A program made the position numbers and the translations under genes. A stretch of 64,000 nucleotides of DNA from Bog-473 sp963756025 (GTDB lineage Bacteria > Actinomycetota > Acidimicrobiia > Acidimicrobiales > RAAP-2), in assembly GCA_963756025.1 (NCBI GenBank), contig CAVWMF010000001.1, forward strand, positions 310,001 through 374,000, written 5' to 3'. The notes below the pieces were generated by a model. The model saw nothing but the letters and a program-made list of their open reading frames with translations, made no database searches and was not told the origin of the DNA. Below are positions 60,007 to 64,000 of the stretch, in pieces. Positions within the stretch are counted from its first letter, which is position 1. Every line of letters begins with the position of its first letter.

Positions 60007-60067
60007 TTACCCCGATGATCCTGTACCTAACCTCGGGGGCAGGGGGCAGCGCACGCTGCCCGAGGCC

Positions 60068-61726
60068 CTACGTCGCCCGACCCCGCAGTGAGCGGTACTG
60101 CCGGACCAGCGCCGCCGTCGAGGCATCCTGGCCGGACAGGTCGGGCGCCTCCTCGGCGCTGAGGACCGGGGCCAGCTCCTTGGCCATTACCTTGCCCAGC
60201 TCGACCCCCCACTGGTCGAACGAATCGATTCCCCAGATCGCTCCCTCGACGAAGACCGTGTGCTCGTAGAGGGCGACCAACTGGCCCAGGACCGACGGCG
60301 TCAGCTTGGGGGCCAGAATGGTGGAGCTCGGCCGGTTGCCCGGCATCACCTTGTGGGGCACGAGCTCGGCCGGCGTCCCCTCGGCGGCGATCTCCTGGGC
60401 CGTCTTCCCGAACGCCAGGGCCTTGGTCTGGGCCAGGCAGTTGGCCATGAGGAGATCCTGCTGGCTGCCGTGGTCGTGGGTCGCTTCGGCGAACGCGATG
60501 AAGTCCGCCGGGATCAGCTTCGTGCCCTGGTGGATGAGCTGGTAGAAGGCATGCTGGCCGTTGGTGCCCGGCGCACCCCAGAAGATTTCGCCCGTCTGCC
60601 CTTCGACGGCGCTTCCGTCCAGGCGGACCGACTTTCCGTTCGACTCCATCGTGAGCTGCTGGAGGTAGGCCGGAAAACGCGCCATGCGGTGGCTGTAGGG
60701 CAACACGGCGTGGGTCTGGGCCCCGAAGAAGTTGTTGTACCAGACGTTGAGCAGGCCCATGATCACCGGGAGGTTGCGCTCGAGCGGGGTCGTGCGGAAG
60801 TGCTCGTCGATGGTGTGAAAGCCGGCGAGCATGTCGCCGAACGCCTCACGCCCGATGGCCACCATCAGTGAGAAGCCGATGGCGGAGTCGTAGGAGTAGC
60901 GTCCGCCGACCCAGTCCCAGAACTCGAGCATGTTGGCCGGGTCGATGCCGAACTCGGTGACGGCGGCGGTGTTCGTCGACACGGCGATGAAGTGCTTGGC
61001 GACGGCGTCGGACCCGACGCCGGCCGCACCGGCCGTGGCGTTGAGCCCGTTGAGAAGCCATTCCCGGGCCGCGGCGGCATTGGTGAGCGTCTCGAGGGTG
61101 GTGAACGTCTTCGAGCTGATCACGAACAACGTGGTGGCCGGATCGAGATCCTGCGTCGCCGCATACAGGTCGACCGGGTCCACATTGGACACGAAACGAC
61201 TGAGCAGGTCGGGAGCGGCGTAATCCGCCAACGCGTCGTAGGCCATGGCGGGCCCCAGGTCGGATCCACCGATGCCGATGTTGACCACGGCCTCGATGCG
61301 CTTGCCCGTGGCCCCGACCCAGGAGCCGTTGCGGATGCGATCGGAGATGTCGCCCATGTGGCGCAGGACGGTGTGGACGTCTTCCACCACGTTCTGCCCG
61401 TCGACCTCGAGCTTCTGCTGCTCCGTCATGCGCAGGGCCACGTGGAGGACGGCCCGGTCCTCGGTGCTGTTGATGTGGGCTCCGGCGAACATGGCGTCCC
61501 GGCGGGCCTCGACCCCGGCCGCCAGGGCCAGGTCGATCAGCAGCGGCAGCGTGTCCTCGGTGATCCGGTGCTTGGAGTAGTCCAGGACGAGATCGCCGGC
61601 CCCGGCGCTCAGTCGGGTGGCCCGGTCCGGCTCGTCGGCAAAGAGCTGACGCAGATGGCGATCCCCGACGTCTCCGAAGTGCTTGGAGAGGGCCGACCAT
61701 TCCGGACTATTCGTGAGATCGAACAT
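60068..61726 (-). CDS. pgi: Glucose-6-phosphate isomerase
   Basis: 552 residues. Signatures VNIGIGGSDLGPAMA and GGRYSYDSAIGFSLMVAIG, plus the C-terminal WGIDSFDQWGVELGKVMA with the catalytic-region residues. It converts glucose-6-phosphate and fructose-6-phosphate in glycolysis and links to the pentose path served by tkt-tal and pgl. Standard length, no fusion to transaldolase as in some actinobacteria. Monocistronic. Confidence 0.96.
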   Translation of the reverse strand: MFDLTNSPEWSALSKHFGDVGDRHLRQLFADEPDRATRLSAGAGDLVLDYSKHRITEDTLPLLIDLALAAGVEARRDAMFAGAHINSTEDRAVLHVALRMTEQQKLEVDGQNVVEDVHTVLRHMGDISDRIRNGSWVGATGKRIEAVVNIGIGGSDLGPAMAYDALADYAAPDLLSRFVSNVDPVDLYAATQDLDPATTLFVISSKTFTTLETLTNAAAAREWLLNGLNATAGAAGVGSDAVAKHFIAVSTNTAAVTEFGIDPANMLEFWDWVGGRYSYDSAIGFSLMVAIGREAFGDMLAGFHTIDEHFRTTPLERNLPVIMGLLNVWYNNFFGAQTHAVLPYSHRMARFPAYLQQLTMESNGKSVRLDGSAVEGQTGEIFWGAPGTNGQHAFYQLIHQGTKLIPADFIAFAEATHDHGSQQDLLMANCLAQTKALAFGKTAQEIAAEGTPAELVPHKVMPGNRPSSTILAPKLTPSVLGQLVALYEHTVFVEGAIWGIDSFDQWGVELGKVMAKELAPVLSAEEAPDLSGQDASTAALVRQYRSLRGRAT

Positions 61727-61842
61727 CGCTACCTCGCTCGCTTTCTACGCCGATGACCCGGTGTCCGGCCTGGGCCGGACGGCCATGTCCGTAGCGTAGG
61801 GCCGTCGCCAGCGTCCATGGGAAGTTCCGGTAGCGTCGCATC

Positions 61843-62988
61843 GTGGGCGAGATGGAGGGGGCTGGGGCGGCCGAGCGAGCTGGGGCGGCCGATGTGGCGG
61901 AGGAGGCCGAGGCCGTCGACGCGTTCCTCCGGTCACTGGGTGCGACCGAGGAGCAGATCCGCACGGCCTGGTCCGATTGCCACGTCGCGAGGCTGGCCGG
62001 TGACCTCGTCTTCGCCGAGGGTGCCACGCTCAGCGCGAACGACGTGGCCGAAGGGACGGGAACCCCGCTGGAGCAGGTCCTCTCCTTGTGGCGGACCCTC
62101 GGCATCGTCGTCCCCACCGCCGAGACGCCGATGTTCTCCTCCCGCGATGCCGAGTTCACCCGATTCCTGAGCCAGATGCATCCGGTCGGCGAGCACGGCG
62201 GCGAGCTGCTGCGGGTGGTGGGCAGCTCACTGGCGCGGGTAGCCGAGGCGGCTGTGTCGGTCTATGTCCAGACGCAGGAACCCGAAATGGACTCGCCCGA
62301 CGTCGACCTGCTGGCGTGGGCCATGAATCTGGCATCGGTGAGCGAAGCGGCGCTCCGTCTGGGCGATTCGATGGGCGTCATCTTCTCGCATCACATGCGT
62401 GACGCCATCGACCGCCAGCGGGTGACGCAGGCCGGGGTGAGCGATCGTTCCCTGAACCGCCTGGCCGTGGGTTTCGTGGATCTTGTCGGGTTCACTCCCC
62501 TCTCCATGCACACGACGCCCACCGAGTTGCTCGAGCTCGTCGGCGCATTCGAGGTGAAGGCATTCGAGGTGGCATCGGCGCACAACGGGCGTATCGTCAA
62601 GCACATCGGCGATGAGGTCATGTTCACCGCACTCGGGGCGGCGGAAGGGTGCGCCATCGGGCGTGACATCACCGCCGCGTTCGGGGCCGGTATCGAGCCG
62701 CGGGGCGGGGTCTGTTTCGGCGATGTGATCGCTCGCCACGGCGACTATTACGGCAAGGTGGTCAACCTGGCCTCCCGGCTGGCCGATCTGGCCATTCCCG
62801 GCGAGGTGCTGGTCGATGCCGACACCGCTGCTGCGGCGAAGGACGCGTTCGTCTTCAGTCCGGCGGGACATCGGCTGCTCAAGGGCTTCGACGATCCCAT
62901 CGAGGTGTTCTCCCTTGACACCACGGTCCTGAACCCGACGGCGCCGAACGCAACGGTTCCGACGCCATCACCCGGCCGAGGCGAATGA
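61843..62988 (+). CDS. Class III adenylate/guanylate cyclase with N-terminal regulatory region
   Basis: 381 residues from a GTG. 1-190 is a mostly helical region, possibly a two-part sensor (AVDAFLRSLGATEEQIRTAW; LASVSEAALRLGDSMG). About 205-365 is the catalytic domain: VDLVGFTPLS (metal Asp), HIGDEVMFT (second metal Asp), GVCFGDVIARHGDYYGKVVNLASRL (conserved N-x-x-x-R). Both metal Asp and the Arg are present, so activity is likely; the base-specifying residues need alignment. No signal peptide. Confidence 0.88.
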   Translation: MGEMEGAGAAERAGAADVAEEAEAVDAFLRSLGATEEQIRTAWSDCHVARLAGDLVFAEGATLSANDVAEGTGTPLEQVLSLWRTLGIVVPTAETPMFSSRDAEFTRFLSQMHPVGEHGGELLRVVGSSLARVAEAAVSVYVQTQEPEMDSPDVDLLAWAMNLASVSEAALRLGDSMGVIFSHHMRDAIDRQRVTQAGVSDRSLNRLAVGFVDLVGFTPLSMHTTPTELLELVGAFEVKAFEVASAHNGRIVKHIGDEVMFTALGAAEGCAIGRDITAAFGAGIEPRGGVCFGDVIARHGDYYGKVVNLASRLADLAIPGEVLVDADTAAAAKDAFVFSPAGHRLLKGFDDPIEVFSLDTTVLNPTAPNATVPTPSPGRGE

Positions 62989-63120
62989 CCGTTCGGATCA
63001 GGATCGTCCAGATTCCCGTGTCGACACCGACCGTTTCGACGCCGGCCGCATCGTGACCACTTCCACCATGACCACTTCCACCGTGACCGTGTGCTGCAGG
63101 AACAACGACGGAGGGGGACG

Positions 63121-64000
63121 ATGACGCACGAGCGGGAATTCGGCGGCCGCATCGGTCGCGATTGGCGTACGTCCGAGCCATGGTGGCCGCCCGAGACCAC
63201 CGCTCCCGCCGGCGCACCCAATGTGGTGCTCGTCGTGCTCGACGACGTGGGGTTCGCCCAGCTCGGTTGTTACGGCTCCCCCATCGACACGCCGGTCATC
63301 GACGGCTTGGCCGCGGCCGGCGTACGGCTGGCCAACTTCCACACGACCGCCCTGTGCTCTCCGTCGCGCGCCTGCCTGCTGACCGGGCGCAACCACCATC
63401 GCAACGGGATGGGCCGCGTCGCCGACCTCGCCGTCGGGTTCCCGGGTTACTGGGGCCGGCCACCCCGGGAGAATGGCTACCTCTCCGAGATCCTGCGCCA
63501 GCAGGGCTATGCCACGTACGCCGTGGGGAAATGGCATCTGAGCCCCGACAACGAGACGGACATGGCCTCGACGCGCGCCACGTGGCCGCTCGCCCGCGGG
63601 TTCGACCGCTGGTACGGGTTCCACGGCGGCGAGACCCACCAGTTCATGCCGGCCCTGTTCGAGGACAATCACTCGGTGCGCCCACCCCGGGACATCGACG
63701 ACGGGTACCACCTGAGCGCGGATCTGGCCGATCGGGCGATCGGGTTCGTCGGGGACCTGCGCGCCGTCGACGCTGATCGGCCCTTCTTCCTCTACCTCTG
63801 TACCGGTGCCTGCCATTCCCCCCATCAGGCCCCGAAGGAGTGGATCGACCGCTACCGGGGCGCCTTCGACGCCGGATGGGACGACTGGCGCGAGCGGGCC
63901 TTCGCCCGCCAGCTCGAGCTCGGGATCCTGCCGGCCGGGACCAGGCTCACGCCACGGCCTCCATGGGTGCCGGCGTGGGAGGACCTGGGCGAGGTGGAAC
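63121..64000 (+). CDS. Sulfatase (formylglycine-dependent), 3' end beyond the window
   Basis: At least 293 residues, open to the end of the window. VVLVVLDDVGFAQLGCYGS holds the metal-binding Asp pair; CSPSR begins at Cys79, which is converted to formylglycine; TGRNHHRNGMG and GKWHLSPDNETDM follow in the usual order. A 2-oxo-glycan or steroid sulfate could be the substrate; it is not predictable. GGAGGGGG lies upstream of ATG 63121. No signal peptide is present, so a cytoplasmic arylsulfatase is likely. Confidence 0.92.
   Translation, partial: MTHEREFGGRIGRDWRTSEPWWPPETTAPAGAPNVVLVVLDDVGFAQLGCYGSPIDTPVIDGLAAAGVRLANFHTTALCSPSRACLLTGRNHHRNGMGRVADLAVGFPGYWGRPPRENGYLSEILRQQGYATYAVGKWHLSPDNETDMASTRATWPLARGFDRWYGFHGGETHQFMPALFEDNHSVRPPRDIDDGYHLSADLADRAIGFVGDLRAVDADRPFFLYLCTGACHSPHQAPKEWIDRYRGAFDAGWDDWRERAFARQLELGILPAGTRLTPRPPWVPAWEDLGEVE

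Overview
The window is high-GC DNA from an actinobacterium, most likely a member of Acidimicrobiia. The evidence is a complete Pup-proteasome locus next to Tat and HelY-type helicase genes, an F420 (FO synthase) gene, mycothiol-type DinB-fold enzymes, actinobacterial small families (DUF4193, DUF4235, DUF1990, 13E12/DUF222-HNH), a transketolase-transaldolase fusion and frequent GTG starts. I see no rRNA, tRNA, CRISPR array, insertion sequence or phage module. The lineage is inferred from gene content only.

Layout. 1-4 kb: end of an efflux adaptor, a methyltransferase, a secreted GH12-like protein and a decayed HTH gene. 3.7-5.9 kb: an autoregulated TetR / mycothiol-enzyme / diiron-MBL operon with a tetO-like double operator and an apparently leaderless start. 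6-14.3 kb: sulfotransferase, a frameshifted yidC, small proteins, acyltransferase-SGNH, an SQR-like flavoprotein, a HicA-like protein, DUF1990 and inorganic pyrophosphatase. 14.4-19.4 kb: HtrA-like protease, an RGG-rich protein, GNAT and DUF4193. 19.9-32.1 kb, all on the minus strand: arc - dop - pup - prcB - prcA - pafA - tatB - tatC - helY-like - thyX-like, the core actinobacterial protein-degradation and export block. 32.2-39.4 kb: Tat-exported phosphoesterase, ferredoxin, HNH protein, trmI, holin-like membrane proteins and a thioesterase. 39.5-47.1 kb, plus strand: tkt-tal fusion, pgl, fbiC and a LOG-family protein. 47.2-53.6 kb: PPOX protein, a three-gene overlapping operon resembling a membrane-anchored toxin with its immunity protein, and an AAA ATPase pair. 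53.9-64 kb: acyl-CoA ligase, NlpC/P60 hydrolase, a yybP-ykoY-type manganese riboswitch with a UPF0016 exporter, a PrmC-like methyltransferase, a broken PhyH dioxygenase, pgi, a class III cyclase and a sulfatase cut by the window end.

How genes work together. ARC, PrcA/B, Pup, PafA and Dop form a complete pupylation-degradation pathway. tkt-tal, pgl and pgi serve the pentose-phosphate / glycolysis branch. fbiC supplies the F420 chromophore, which the PPOX-type protein nearby might use. A striking local trait is the many short tandem repeats. Inside genes the units are multiples of three (6, 9, 12, 18, 27 bp) and lie in linkers or tails. Between genes, units of 10, 13 and 14 bp also occur.
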